In this document: one piece after another, positions 1 through 12,686 of the stretch
Layout: each line of letters starts with the position of its first letter
How positions within the stretch are numbered: the stretch's first letter is position 1
Assembly (NCBI GenBank): GCA_017979445.1
Contig: CM030706.1
Location: 31,389,330 to 31,453,329, forward strand
Direction: 5' to 3'
Origin: Akebia trifoliata
Taxonomy: Eukaryota > Streptophyta > Magnoliopsida > Ranunculales > Lardizabalaceae
DNA: 64,000 nucleotides
The notes under the pieces: generated by a model
Databases searched by the model: none
What the model was told of the DNA's origin: nothing
The model's input: only the letters and a program-made list of their open reading frames with translations
Translations under genes and position numbers: made by a program

Positions 1-2290
1 CTCGAGTGTGAAAGATTTTGATTTCAATTTAAATCAAAGATGACTTCCTTATCGAGGAAGGGGATTTATCATGATTCATACCTTTGAACATGCTTAAAAA
101 ATATAGACTTTTTAATTAAAACCTATTTTTATAAGAAAGGGGCCTAATACCTTAGTCCAAAAAATATTTTGTGGTGTATGCATTAGTGTAGGAATTTTAA
201 AAATATTTTTTTTGAAAAGATTTTTTTTAACCTCTACCTTTTTTAATCGAGCTAGAGGTAAATGAGGGTTTTCATCTTATTTTAAGACTAAAAGAATACA
301 AAAATAAAAGAAAGAGAGGGGAAAAAGAAAAGGAATTATTTTTTTTCTTTTAGTCCTTACTTTATCTTTATTGATTTGATTTTCTTTGAATTTTACTCTT
401 GATCTTTAAAAATTGACTATTTGGTCTTATGTTCTGTTTAGAAAAACTGTACGTAAAGTTGTTGATGTTGAATTAAGTTGTCAAAGTTAAGAAAAAGTTG
501 TTGCAGAATTGAGTATATTGTTTATTAACATATTGTCTAATTGTATTATCAAGATGTTAAATTATTTGGTAACCTGTTGTCTAGAATTTGTTGGATGAAA
601 TTAAAAATAATATTAAACAAAGAGATTATTTATCTAATATAAGTAATAATATGTTAACAATAAGTATAAATATAAGATTTAATATTAAAAATTAAAAAAT
701 AAGATTTAATTTTATTTTTTCTGTACATCGAAGCAATGCTCAATAATATTTCTACACGAAGAGTGATAATAATTAAACCACTCATCATTCGTTCTTGGCA
801 CATTTTTTTATGAAAATCATATATGTGATACCGTATATTACGATATGATATAAGATATCTTTGCATATTTTGGTAACATGCATAAATTATGTAATATTTT
901 TCTAAGGCAATTTAAACAAAATTCAATAAATTTAAATTACCTTAATGAGTATAAAAAATATCAAAAATAAAATAATGATTTATTACCAACAAAAAGATGC
1001 AGAAAATTTAAATTTGGATCGCTCAACGCAGATTGAAAAACTCGTTAATCGTATGCCGAACCTCCTATCCAACTAAAAAAATAGTGAACTATATGTCAAA
1101 TAAACAAATAGCCAAGATATTCTGTGTACATTTAATATTTCTTCCTGATCAAAATGGTATTTATTTATCAAATGGTATAACTATATGTATATTGTATCGT
1201 CGATTACACCTACGTAATCCTATTTTATTTAAAAGTAAACATTAAATAATTATTATGTTATTAATTATATTAATTTAAATATTAAATAATTAATTATCTT
1301 AAATTACAAAAAATATTGTTGGTCTGCTAATATTTTTGGTAATGTGATGCTCAAATCAAGTATTTTTATTAAGTCACGAGATAAATTATATAATACTTGC
1401 AACACGTGATGAAAATATCGATTTATCATTTCACTAGAATGTTGGAATCTATCCTGATTATTTTTATTCTTTACATTACAATTTGTTCTTTAACTCTTAC
1501 TATTCTATTATCTTAAAGTAATCATCTATCTCTTATAAAATACCATAATTTATTGAAGACATAATTATCTATGCGAAAATTATCATAGCAAGGTACTGGA
1601 TTATTTGAATCAATTATTTCTCTAACATATAAATTATAAAAAAGTAGTAAAGTTCGACACAGTTACTTCATGCGTCGATTCCTTGTACAGTAATAATTCC
1701 ATAGTAAAATAAAAAAGAATTTTTTTTTCTTTATGCTAACATTCATCTATTACTGCATATATGCAAATGACATTAGCATAAACATATAATAATTAATAAT
1801 TATCCAATCATATAAAATTTAAATGAAAAATGAAAAACTTAAACACAAACATTTCTACCAATCATAACGTAAAAATACTAAGTAAAAAATTCATGTAAAA
1901 ATTTAATAAATTAAAGTAATGTCTTCTAATAATTATGGTAATAAAAAAAAAGAATATCAATGTTCTATTATAGCATTTAATAAATTATAATAATAAATAT
2001 ATCTTATCCTCAAAAGATTATCCATCACGAGATTTTATAAACCTCTTCAAACTTTATTTTTATTCATTCTAATGTAAACATGTGATCAATATTCATCAAT
2101 CCAACAAAAATTTCTCTGTTAGAAGATTTTTTGAACAATTTGTTAATTAAAAACATCCATACTGGTCCACACCGATTAATGTCATGAAAAATATTTAACA
2201 GGTTGATGTATGAGATAATAAAAGTGTTTTTGTTTGCACTTTGCATCATTTTTTATTTTTTTAAATATGCCTCTATACTGTCAGTTATCA
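1..2290. other. AT-rich intergenic DNA, no gene seen
   Basis: No reading frame here resembles a protein I know and base composition is strongly AT-rich. The motif GGCCTAATACCTT near 140-152 resembles the U5-region motif of the Ogre/Tat-like LTRs found elsewhere in the window (AGGTATTAGGCACCC near 23.48 kb, GTGTCTAACACCTT near 60.03 kb). The first few hundred bases may therefore be an LTR edge cut by the window start. The rest shows nothing I can name. Confidence 0.4.
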
Positions 2291-2299
2291 CATAGAATT

Positions 2300-3040
2300 T
2301 TATGTACTTGAACATCACCCATTTTTGCACTCCTTTCGCATTCACACGTGTGGTAGAAGAGAGTTCAAACTCATTTAATCTCTTATGATGTCTTCTAGGT
2401 ATTTCTTTAATAGATTTTTCAACTAGATCAATTGAAGCATTTATTGTTGATCATTTATTTACATCATCAATATCTGCATCTAAATCATTGAGAGAAACAC
2501 GACTATCTTGCATGATTGAAGAAGTTTTATTTGAGGTTATAAAATATTTTTCCATTGCAATGATTCCAACAAATATTTGGTCTAGTTCATCTTCGTACTC
2601 TAATGCCTTATATCGAAATTGATTAAAATATTTATTTAACTAACAAAATATATAAAACATAATCAGAAGAAGAAAAAAAATTAACTAACTCATTTAGCTT
2701 TTATTATCATACGAAAATAAAAAAAGTTACGAAAACATATAACTTCTATTGTTCATTAATTGCTTCAAAAGATCCTGTATATACATCCCATTCTAATCTT
2801 AAGATTCTTTCATGCTTTTCATTTATCCTTCATGTAATCCCAACGATGCTTATATTGACCTTTGGTGTAAGATTTTTTTACTCTTTCTATAAATATAGTT
2901 GTAAAATAATTATGCCCTTTTAGGATTAGACCTCCTCATCATTTGTCATATTTTTTAACTACTTCAACATAATATTCCACTCAAATTTTATATATCGTTG
3001 AATCCTAATATACCTTTATTGATGGTTGACTAGACATTAT
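2300..3040 (-). pseudogene. Decayed Myb/SANT-like protein, PIF/Harbinger ORF1-type
   Basis: Read on the minus strand from about 3035, conceptual translation begins MSSQPSIKVY and continues with a recognisable Myb/SANT-like trihelix signature (a KSYTKGQYKHRWDYMK stretch near 2830-2870). After the motif, an acidic linker (ALEYEDELDQIFVG) lies near 2580-2620 and a basic tail (EKSIKEIPRRHHKRL) near 2390-2430. At least six in-frame stops and no coherent ORF show it is dead. Plant Myb/SANT-like proteins of this layout commonly come from ORF1 of PIF/Harbinger DNA transposons, which assists the transposase. Harbinger transposase remnants also occur at 26.6-27.0 kb, but the two are 24 kb apart and need not belong together. 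The family call is from motif spacing; a host gene of the same family cannot be excluded. Confidence 0.55.
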
Positions 3041-3989
3041 CTTGATAAAAAACTACAAAAACTTAAAAAATATAAATCTAATAAAATAAGAATAAACTTC
3101 TATTTGCACGACTCAAACCAAAGTCCTATAAAGGTTATTAGTGAAGTTATAATTTTATTAAAGAATTGCTAATGACATCTTAACTTTTACTTATTAAACC
3201 CCAATTTAAAATATAGAAAACAAGTGAATGGTTGGGAATAAGTAAAAGTTAGGGTGCCTATAATAATTATATTATATTTTTATTCTTTGTTAGGTTGGTA
3301 AGTTATGATTTTCCTGGGAAATTAGTGTGGGTAATGGATATCATTTGATGTATTCCACATGGCATAAAATTAATATTTTTTTAAAATAACTTAATTAATT
3401 ATACTAAAATATCTATATAGCCAAAAGTTCGAGGTGGAATTTCAATAACAAATTTCTTTTGTATATATTTTTGTGGATATAATTATTTGTTTTATTAAGT
3501 ATCTAAATGAATAATAAAAACACTTCAAAATAATCAAATTTGAAGCTTACAAATCTAGTTTGCAGTGAGTATAAATATTTATATACATAACAAATTTTGA
3601 TGAAATTCTTTTAAAGATTGTTCAAAAGGTATTTGAACATTTTTAAACTTATTACTCCCCATTCACTTATTTTCTTTATTTTTAATTGGGTATAATAAGT
3701 AAATGTTGAGATACCATTATCAATTCTAAATTTAAGGCTTTCATAGTAAAAGTTAAAGCTTAGATATTAAGAGAAAATATATCATTAAATAAATCAATCT
3801 GAGATTGATTTTGCCCATTGGTTTTAGGGGAAATCAAATTAATTGAAAACCAATCTCATATTGAAAAATCAATCAATTCAATTGCAAAAAATCAATCTTG
3901 AATTAAAATAAATAAATAAAAACATGGAAAAATCTGATTATAGTTATTATTATTGAAGAAGAATAATAAGAAGAAAACAAAATAAGAAG
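3041..3989. other. Intergenic, no gene seen
   Basis: AT-rich DNA without a convincing coding region. A short imperfect palindrome of AATC/GATT-type words lies around 3795-3900 (AATCAATCTGAGATTG and relatives repeated), possibly a small foldback remnant. Nothing else is recognised. Confidence 0.3.
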
Positions 3990-5218
3990 AAGAAGAACTT
4001 ACCTATAAAATCTTCAAACACACTGAGAGGATGTCGAAAAGATTTGTTACCGTATGATTTTTGCAGAGCCTCATTCACTTATTGATAGTCGAGGGGATTG
4101 ACTGAAATTGCTTAATAAATCAACTATCGAAAAGAGTTTTTAACTCTAACTAAACAACCAAGCTTGGAAACTAGAAACTTGTTCAATACATTGAAGCTTT
4201 TGTACAGTTTTTCCAAATGGTCTATTAGTCTTGATGTGCTTGTATAGTAAGGTTGTGAGAAAGTTGAAAGTGAACCTTGAGAGTTATTTTTAAGACTTAT
4301 TTTTTTCCTCTTCCCCCTTTGTGTTGAGAATAGGGGGTTTTATAAGATTTTGAAGGTAAGTTTTAAGGGTAAAATGATATGAAAAGATAAAAAATGGTAG
4401 AGTGGTGTGAGGTTTGTGAGAAGAGATGTGTGTAAATTGAAGGTGGTAGAAGAACATTTGTAGAAGGGGTATAAATGTGTTATTTATAATCCAAATGGGT
4501 TGGATCTTTCAACCTATTTGGATTGAGTGTTTGGTGAGTTGAATGGAGTGGATTTTGATTAGAAGAATGAGGGGGTGTAAGAAAGTGGTTGTTAATTTTT
4601 TAGGAGGGTGGAGGAGATGGTGATATGTGTCAAATAAGTGTGGGGTGTATGTGTTAAGTGAGTTGACTAGGGAGAAGGGGTGTGAGAGTAACTTGTGATG
4701 AAAAGTTTGAATAGAGTAGTGGGGGTAGGTTATGACATAAGTATGAGTGAGATGAGGGTAGGTTAGTTTTTTAGAAAATGGTGATGTGGTTGATAAATGA
4801 ATTAGGGAGGTGTGTTGAGGTGATGACATGTGTCCCCTTATGATGATTTTGAGTTATTGTAGTGATTGATGGTGATTGTTGGATTTAGGTTGAGGCTTAG
4901 AATAAGGGTTTTTGGTCGGAGTTTGGATCTTATGGGCTAGGGTTGAGTTGAATTTTATTAGGATTGGGTTTGAGAGGTCTGATGATGATGATTTTGAGTT
5001 GGGTTGGATTTGATTAGGGTAGGATTGGATTGGGATGAGAAGTGAGATTGTGAGGGTGGAGAAGGTTCTTAACCCGTGGGCTAAGTAAGAGAGAGTCCTA
5101 CACTATTTATAGGAGAGATAAGTGAATTTTTGAGGATTTAGACCCTGGGGTCCATTCTAATTTTTATGTACTTTCGGACACTTTGCATGAAGAGTCCGTC
5201 CAAATTTGGGTGTCTACA
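3990..5218 (-). mobile_element. LTR fragment, Ogre/Tat-like, minus orientation
   Basis: On the minus strand the element begins TGTAGACACCCAAATTTG at 5218, matching the usual start of Ogre/Tat-lineage Gypsy LTRs in plants. A promoter-like TATAAAA lies at about 4345-4339 (minus), followed by CT/GA-rich transcribed sequence to about 3990. The G-rich plus strand from 4300 to 5050 has the same character as 24.0-24.43 kb, where a second minus-oriented copy has its TATA box at about 23.99 kb. I could not find the 3' LTR end, PBS or internal genes, so this is an LTR fragment or degraded solo LTR. The 106-residue minus-strand open frame inside it (4509-4829) is low-complexity and not a gene. Confidence 0.5.
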
Positions 5219-6600
5219 GAGTTGACTTGTCAAATGATCATTTATAGTATTAAGTAATCAAACGATTACTCTCTGTTAAGAATCAACAATCAACCTGAGT
5301 CGAAAAACACGATCAACTAATTATGATAAATTGCTAGATATATCATAAAATCAAGAACTCACAGTTAGTTCCACATTGGTTAAGTACTTGAGCATAAATA
5401 TATAGATCGATACTTTCGTATTGATTATGTATCTCATCATTCTTATTAAATACATCATTAGGATTGATATTCTTATGACATGTTTATTTTATTATTAGAT
5501 AAATATATTTTGTCATTGTTTTATTAAATATTAGATTGTTTCGAGTGTTATTCGTTTTGTTTATTTATTTAAAAATCTGCATTGTTTATAATAAATTAGC
5601 TCGTTTATGTATTCATATTAAGACTATTAATTTAAAATGTGAGTTTACTATTGAGTAATTTTCCTCTTACTCACCCTACTAACATAACATTACAAATGTC
5701 CTAACTACCGAGATGTCTATTCATGATAGAGAACATTATATAGAGGGGTTGCAAGATTATACTGATGAATATTATTTTTGTTATATGTGAGCTGAGATTG
5801 GAGTTTAGTGAAACTATTTTGTGTAGTTTTGAACTTTTTGTATATATTAGAATCATGTGTATTGTATCTATTTGTATGTATATGTCTAAAGAGTGAGAGT
5901 TAATGTTTATGACGTGAACAACTGTTGATCGATATGAGATGTGTAATTGATCTATGTACATTTTTAAGTTGTAATTGTAGTTATTTTTTTTTCCTTTGAA
6001 GTGATGTATATTTGTTATTATATGGTAGTTGGATGCAGTGAATATATAGATTTTAATTATATAGGTGAAAATTTTTCATAAGTCTAATTTTTGTGCATGT
6101 ATGTAACTGTTATTCAAATCACTATTTCTCTCTTTCTATCTCTCAAATGGCCTCTCTAAGACATCGAGACAACTTGAGCGAGTCTTCTTAGTCTCAATAT
6201 GGTCTATGTGAATCATATATCACATTGACTCATTGAATATCCAAGTTGACTCCTCCAAAATTTTGAAAATATCGACTGAGATAATGAAAACTTGATCGAG
6301 TTAATCGAATTTTGTGTTTTTGAAATATGTAATATTAAATAAAGTTAAACCAGCATGACTCAATGTACACATTAGGACTCGGATGAGTTAACTCAGCACC
6401 TTTGGTGGGGCCAAACGAGATGAGATACCTAGTTTAAAAACCATAGACAGGAGTACAGAACTGGCAAGAACATAAGATAGGCCCGGTGTGTTGTTACCTG
6501 GTATTCTACTCCAGACAAATATATATATTTATTAGAATTTTTTTTTTTTTCTATAAATAAATTTAAGAAAAATTGATAAATTATATAATAATATATAAAC
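5219..6600. other. Intergenic between LTR and BPC promoter
   Basis: No coding region seen. The segment 6180-6444 ends in AGTTTAAAAACCAT and contains GAGACAACTTGAGCGAG-type words, both reminiscent of the CATGGTTTTAAAA MITE family (copies at 19832, 52707 and 63142). It may be an old relative. The stretch just before 6640 should hold the BPC promoter, but no single TATA box stands out. Confidence 0.3.
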
Positions 6601-6639
6601 AAACATTTTAACACAAAAGGGCTTTGTCAACAAACAAGG

Positions 6640-7313
6640 CCGGAAAATTTTGCCCCTTTCGTCTCTGAACATCACAGTTAGGGAAAAATAAGAACCCTAA
6701 GGAGCTCTTTGCTTCCTTCGAGTAAGTCCTCTCGCTAGTCTCTATATCTGTCATTCATATGTATAAGCCTTGTTTACATTAGGGTTCTCTGGTGAAAAGA
6801 TTGAATTGTGATCTAAACCCTTTGTTTTTTTGGATTCATGTTCCGTTTTCTGTCTTTGTTCAGAGATCCAAGCCATAAAACCCCCCGAAAGGTGAGATTT
6901 GTTAGAATGTCGTTCAGTTTTGAGGGCATTTCAGATGATTTTCAAACCCTTTTTTTGTCTCTAACTATTTGTAGGTCTGGGTGGTTGATGGATCTTTGTT
7001 TGAGATTTCTGTTGTTTTAGCTTCATAGATATTTGAATTGGATTTGTTTTTTGGTGCCAATCCTTAAGAATTCTTTTTTGTGCAAAATTTATACTTTTTT
7101 TGCCCTAAAGAAATGTTGATGATTTGAACGAACTCTCATGTCTAATTTCTAAGTAGAATTTTCATTTTCATTTGTTCTGGATTAATGTTTCATGCAGATT
7201 TACTAGGGATTCGGTAGGAGTGGGCACAATGCAATATATGGGTTGAGCGAAACCAGATAAAAATTGTTTTTATTTATTTTTGCTGTTAATTTTGTGTCCC
7301 TTTTGTTGCACTA
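6640..7313 (+). other. BPC 5' leader with two probable introns
   Basis: Three leader exons can be inferred from splice sites: a first exon ending at 6721 (donor GTAAGT at 6722), a 28-base exon 6864-6891 (after TTGTTCAG, before GTGAGA) and a third starting at 7198 (after TTTCATGCAG) that runs into the ATG at 7314. BPC genes often have introns in the leader. The transcription start is not determined. Confidence 0.5.
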
Positions 7314-8159
7314 ATGGATGATGATAGCGGATTGGGTATCCGTAATTGGGGTTATTATGAACCATCCCTTAAAGGGAACCTTGGTCTACAGCTGATGTCA
7401 AGTGTGGTGGAGAGAGACACTAAATCTCTCCTTTCGGGCCGAGATACCACTGCTTCCATGATTGGTACCAATGGTTCTTTTCACCACAGAGATTGTGGGA
7501 TCCCGGGATCGTCTCTCCCTATGGAGTTTGTGAGGGACAGTTGGATCCACCAGAGAGATAAGCTTCTAAATATGCTACCAGGAAACCCTAATTTTACGAT
7601 TCTATCCGAAGCTCCGGGACCTCACGCTTTCCAAATGCTACAACAACCTGATTCGTCGAAGGAAGAAAGGGTGTCTAGAATGGAAGAATCAAGCAGTAAA
7701 GGGGACGGTCCTATGAAGAAGACACGGAATAGTCGTGCCCAAAAATCCCCCAAAACAAAGAAGACTAAGAGGACCGTGCCAAAAGATGAAACTAATTCTT
7801 CCGTTCAACGAGGAAAGCCTGAGAAGAAAAGCATGGGAGTTGTCATAAATGGGTTCGATATGGATATCTCGGGTATACCTTCACCCGTTTGTTCTTGCAC
7901 TGGAACTCCTCAGCAGTGCTACCGATGGGGTTGTGGTGGTTGGCAATCAGCATGTTGTACCACAAGTATTTCGGTGTACCCATTACCAATGAGCACGAAA
8001 AGGCGTGGTGCAAGGATCGCCGGGCGGAAAATGAGTTTGGGAGCGTTCAAGAAAGTGTTGGAGAAACTTGCGGCTGAAGGGTATAATTTTTCTAATCCTA
8101 TTGATTTGAGGATGTATTGGGCAAAACATGGTACCAACAAGTTTGTTACAATCAGGTAG
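7314..8159 (+). CDS. BPC1: Class I BASIC PENTACYSTEINE (GAGA-binding) transcription factor
   Basis: Plant BBR/BPC proteins bind GA-repeat DNA in the nucleus and regulate homeotic and developmental genes, partly by recruiting Polycomb complexes. The single-exon CDS encodes 281 residues, matching class I members (about 270-285). Residues 1-110 form the class I N-terminal region, starting MDDDSGLGIRNWGYYEP. Residues 131-173 are a Lys/Arg-rich nuclear-localisation stretch. Residues 174-281 are the DNA-binding domain, with cysteines at 193, 195, 202, 207, 214 and 215 in the pattern CSC-x6-C-x4-C-x6-CC, then MSTKRRGARIAGRKMS and the invariant tail HGTNKFVTIR. WGCGGW rather than WGNGGW supports class I over class II. 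The ATG at 7314 is the first in frame and aligns with the family start. Ortholog choice among BPC1, 2 and 3 is not resolved; the family call is very secure. Confidence 0.96.
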   Translation: MDDDSGLGIRNWGYYEPSLKGNLGLQLMSSVVERDTKSLLSGRDTTASMIGTNGSFHHRDCGIPGSSLPMEFVRDSWIHQRDKLLNMLPGNPNFTILSEAPGPHAFQMLQQPDSSKEERVSRMEESSSKGDGPMKKTRNSRAQKSPKTKKTKRTVPKDETNSSVQRGKPEKKSMGVVINGFDMDISGIPSPVCSCTGTPQQCYRWGCGGWQSACCTTSISVYPLPMSTKRRGARIAGRKMSLGAFKKVLEKLAAEGYNFSNPIDLRMYWAKHGTNKFVTIR

Positions 8160-8848
8160 ACAATGTGAATACCATTACTAGGTCCTCCCATTGCATCCGT
8201 ATGTTTCTCTTGTATGTAAGTTTGTCGTCTATTGCAGAGACTTCTCAAAATAGTTTATAAGTCAATGAATTTTCTCTGCAGTGTTACACGTTTTTTGAAA
8301 TTCAGACATTCATGTTCTCTCTAATGTTATTTCTTTTTCATCTCCACTACTAGTTTAAGAGCTAATTATCTTATCTGGATGCCAAGATAGAACGATTAAG
8401 GAGAAGTTGAGTTATTGGATCCTTGTAGTATGATTTAATTCCCACCCTTTATATGGTTTTATCAAGAACAGATTTTAGATTGCCCTTATCTGTAATTGTT
8501 CCTATGTATGTACCATTGTATTTTAAGGTTTCGTGATATCATATTCAGATACTACATTTTGGTTCTAAAACTAACTGTTCTACATATTAAAAGACTGTTT
8601 AGGAGATGATATTAATTTTTTGGGAGCATCATTTTCAATCTAACTGTGCTTCTTTCCAATTATTCATTTGAAGACTTTGGGGAAGATCTTATAGATATCT
8701 ATATTTAGTCATGGTGTTGCGTAATGACATAATGAAGTGGTTTTACATAAAAGAAGTTAATTCAGGGAAAGAGGCATAAACAGCCCAGATGGCCAGCTCA
8801 TCATGAGGGTGAGAACTCACAAAGTGGGAGTTCTCATCAAGAGACTTA
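8160..8848. other. BPC 3' UTR and downstream spacer
   Basis: The BPC 3' UTR follows the stop; AT-rich sequence to about 8.5 kb shows no further gene. The minus-strand open frame at 7919-8248 is a shadow of BPC. Confidence 0.4.
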
Positions 8849-9556
8849 GTGTATGTTTGATTGCATGGAAAGTGACTTTCCATGGAATTTGAAATCCATG
8901 GAAAAATAGTGGTGGAAAATAGGTAGAGTTGGAAAATCAAATTCCATTGTTTGATTTTACTTGGATAAAATCATGGAAAAAATATGAGAAAAAAAGAAGA
9001 AGAGAAGATGAGGAGGAAGAGGGAGGGGGGAGGATGTGGCGGCGGCGGCAATAGCGACGGAGACGGTGGTGGTGGTGGAGGCAAGTGAGGAAGAAGAAGG
9101 GAAAACGTGATGGTGATGGTGGCGGCGACGGAGGTAAGTGAATAAGAAGATGATGAAGAAGATGGGGGGAAAACGTGGTGGTGGTGGTGGCGGAGGAGGT
9201 AAGGGATGGAGAAGAAGGAGAAGAAGAGAGAGAGAGAAGGTGGTCGGAGATGGTGATGATAGAGATGGAGACGGCGCGAGTGATGACGATGACGACGAGG
9301 TTAGTGTAATGGTGGTGGTGGTGATGGTGGTAGGAAAGAAGAAGATATGAGTGGGGAAGAATTAGGGATGGAAAATATGGGTGGATTTCACTTTCCCACC
9401 CATATGGGTGGGAAGTGAAATCCATGTTTTGGTGGACTTTTTGATTGGGGTGAAAAATGAATTTCCATTTCCATGTGCAATCAAACACTTGAAAAATGTC
9501 ATTTTCCATGGAAATTGATTTTCCACCCTATTTTCCATGTGCAATCAAACATACCT
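8849..9556. mobile_element. TIR DNA transposon (non-autonomous) with purine-rich core
   Basis: Inverted ends are GTATGTTTGATTGCATGGAAA at the left and, reversed, GGTATGTTTGATTGCACATGG at the right. Candidate 3-bp target duplications TTA lie at 8846-8848 and 9557-9559, which would fit PIF/Harbinger (Tourist) elements. The subterminal zones repeat TTTCCATGGAA-type words. The core, 8980-9350, is almost purely purine on the plus strand (GGTGGT, GAAGAAG, GATGATG runs). That composition makes spurious open frames on both strands, so the long minus-strand frame at 8937-9509 is not a gene. A 5'-truncated relative lies at 56.45-56.72 kb. Confidence 0.65.
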
Positions 9557-11521
9557 TTAGATATTTGTTCTATCCGTCCGATTTTCTGTCTGCTATTGGT
9601 TTGTCCTTCTAGTGGATGGAGAGGATGGACTCACCTAGGATACACACTAATCTCATGGTCCATGGAAGAGGAACTAGTCCTGTAGGCTGTTTCTTTTATT
9701 TTTTTAATTAACCTTATTTATTTTCCAAGGTTTCTTCCAAAGTGACATTTTTTATCGGGTGTGTATCCTTTGATAGAATTCTTACTATTGATAATATGCA
9801 TTGTGGTTTTTGCCAAATGTGTAAATCGAATGGTCGTTTGGAATGCTACTTCTGTGCCATTTCACTCTCTTAGGGGCACATTGAGAAAAATTGGTTAATT
9901 TTTGGATTCCAGCTTTATTATTTTCTTTATTTTAAATTATTTTGGTTTTTTATTTTTCAGTTTTGTCTTTTTGATTGTTTCCCACCCTGTTGGCTTGGAT
10001 TTGTACAGTTTATGCCCTTAGCTTTTTTATTTTTTATTTTTTTAGTTTTAGTCTTTTCTTTAGCTTAAAAATCATCCAAATTATTTCCAAGTGAACATAA
10101 TCTATTTTGAGGTGGTTCAAAGGATATAAAGTCAACTTATTCAAACATAAATTGAGATGTTGACCATAGTTCCAGAGACAATGGGTACATTGCATATTTG
10201 GATCGTTTCCTTTGATTGAAATCCTGACTTTGGATAATATCTGGCCTTAGGGTATCACTTCAGTTGATTTCTGTTGGCTTTGCAAGGTAAGTGGCAAATC
10301 AACCACTCACTTTCTTCTCCATTATTCTATCTTGCATCAACTTTAGTCTCATTTTGTCTCTGTTAAACAATTTTTGGTGCTTTCTGTCATCTATTCTTGC
10401 TGTGAAGATGAAGTATTGCAGGACTTTCTCCTTCTTCCTGATAATGGAGTTCAATTTTGATCTAGGCTTTTCTATTTCGTTGAGTATGATACAGGTCCAT
10501 CTAGTTCTTTTGACTTCTTAAATCGGCGTATGACATGATCAAGGTTAAAAAAGTAATTGGGCAAGGAACAAGTTGGTCAAATCTTCAAGGCTGAATCTTG
10601 TCATGGTTTAGTGTTGTTAACTTAGGTTTGCTGAGGTTCTTCGTAAGACTTGGAGCATCAGGTGATTGAGCGAAACTCTTAGATGAAAAGGAGAAACAAA
10701 ACCCTTTGTTCTATTTAGGAAATGTATTTTAGGCATATCTTAGGCCTTTCCAATTTTAATCTATATAGTCTATGCAATTTTATGTCATAGCTTTAGACAG
10801 TTAAACGGTGAAAGGAAATTCATGACAATCGACCACAATATGTAGGATAAGTTGGTGGTGGCAGTGGTGGTGATGATGATAAAGCCGTGGGCGTGTGTTA
10901 GTGTGTGTGGAAATGACCGCTGTTTTGCAAATATCTATTGTGGAAATTTTATGTAAATGATTTGACAACAAAATGGATCTTGAGCCCATAGTTCGGTCAG
11001 TTGGAATATTGCAAAGTGAATTTGAGGTTGTGGATTTGACCAAAGTTTAGCAACCAAACAAAAAAGCATTTATTAGGGTTGGTTATACCATGTTTAGGAG
11101 AAATTCTTGTCCATCATCATTATCCTAAAAATTTGGGGTTAGTTGAATGAATCTTGTTCTTCCATTAGGCAAGCTTGGGACACCCTATTCCTTAGGTATT
11201 GCCTGATGCCTTCTTTGCTTTGATTTGGATCAAGGAGGACTAAGAGGAGATGGAAAAGGAAATTAAGCTGTGTTGGTAAAAAAGGGGAAGTGGGAGAATT
11301 ATGCCCCATATCAATGTTACATTTGCATCCATGATCTACTAAGAATTGGTGTTATTTGTAAAGATGAGAAGTTAACAAGCCTTTCAGTCCTTTCATATAT
11401 TGTCGGCTTAAGGGAATCCAATGGAGCAATGGCTTGTGCTCTTTTGATTGGTTGGGTTCAATGTAGTCAAAGCTTCACGTATGCAACATCTTGTCACCTC
11501 TTCGCTTGATTGACACCCTTA
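9557..11521. other. Intergenic, no gene seen
   Basis: About 2 kb without a supported gene. A small GT/GGT-rich patch lies at 10.85-10.90 kb. Short open frames here have no recognisable domain. Confidence 0.35.
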
Positions 11522-12228
11522 TGTCATGGTTCCGTGGTGCGATATGTGACCTTCATCAGATTTTGAAAAAGCTAGAAAGTTTTGGAAGGATCTATAAAGC
11601 TCTAGAAGATGGTAGAAAATGTAGAATATTCTTGAGGAGATAAAAGAGTCTAGAAGATTTTAGGGGATTCTCTAGCATAGCATAAGGATTATATATTGTC
11701 TTGGACACTTTGGGAATGTAATAAAATAGGGATGTTCTAGAGTAGGTCTATGATAGTCATAAATGTAGATTAAGAAGGTTTTGGAAAATGAATTGATGAT
11801 ATAGTTGTCTTGAAAGTCCTCCCAAGTCTATATGAAGAGGTGAGATCTTCATTTGTAATCATCCCCTTTGGGATCAGCTAAGCTTGAAGAGCGAGTAAAA
11901 CTTCCAAGTCAAGTGCAAATGTGTATCTATTTTCTTGTGTGAGTGCCATTGAGAGTTGGGGAATTTCGTGGGGCTCATTGGTAAGGCTAACTTGAGCTAT
12001 ATCGTGGTCATTAGCTCAAGCCTCTCAGACTTGCGCAATGTGTGTGTGTGTTTGTGTTGGGGGAAAGAGCCTATTTTAGGGGAAGGCCAACTTTTTGTGG
12101 GAGTTGGTATCGGGGTATGTTCAGGGAGAAAGTTTGTTCATGGGAAATCCAACTATAGGGAATGTGGATAGTGAATCTTTAGAGGAAGTTGGCATCAAGG
12201 CTACACTACAGAGATAGTGATAGCAATT

Positions 12229-12645
12229 GAGCTGGGCGAGAATGGAGGTCTCAAGGAAGTGACTTGGAGGTACGGATGTGCCATCAAGGCCAAGAAGGCA
12301 AGGTCAAGTTAGGCAGGGCCAAAGAGAGCTCAAAGAGGTGCACAATAGCATAATGGATGTATGGAATGACTCCGAGTTGGGCAGGGGATGGAGGACCCAA
12401 GGAAGCGACTTGGAGAGACAGATGTGCCACCATGGCCAGGAAGGCAAGGTCGAGTTAGGTGAGGGCCAAACAGAGCTCAAAGAGGCGGCACGATAACATA
12501 GTGGATGTATGGAATGACTTTGAGTTGGGCAAGGGATGGAGGACCTAAGGAAGCAACTCGGAGAGGCGAATGATATTATCACCAAGGCCAGGAGAGAGAG
12601 TTGAACAAACAATTTGGGTTAGGTGAGGGCCAATGAGGCATTATG
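12229..12645 (+). repeat. Tandem repeat, about 146-bp units, nearly 3 copies
   Basis: Units start at GAGCTGGGC (12229), GAGTTGGGC (12374) and GAGTTGGGC (12522), with periods of 145 and 148 bases. Each carries CAAGGAAG, GATGTGCCA, AAGGCCA, GAGGGCCAA and GGATGTATGGAATGAC words. The third unit is incomplete. The repeat is GC-richer than its surroundings and lies inside the LTR-type element. Confidence 0.8.
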
Positions 12646-12646
12646 A

Positions 12647-12686
12647 CCCCCCCCCCCCCCCCCCCCCCCCTAAAAAAAAAAAAAAA
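12647..12686 (+). repeat. Homopolymer junction: C24 followed by A-rich tract
   Basis: A run of 24 cytosines (12647-12670), one T, then more than 15 adenines. It is likely unstable in replication and sequencing, so its exact length should not be trusted. Confidence 0.85.

Noticed and set aside
4509..4829. 106-residue minus-strand open frame rich in His, Ser and Thr
   Set aside because: Lies in the low-complexity G-rich part of an LTR and has no start context or homology I recognise.
8937..9509. 190-residue minus-strand open frame
   Set aside because: Produced by the purine-rich core and inverted ends of a TIR element; His, Ser and Pro homopolymers and no domain.
12304..12612. 102-residue minus-strand frame with internal repeats
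   Set aside because: Open frame through the 146-bp tandem repeats; no codon structure or domain.
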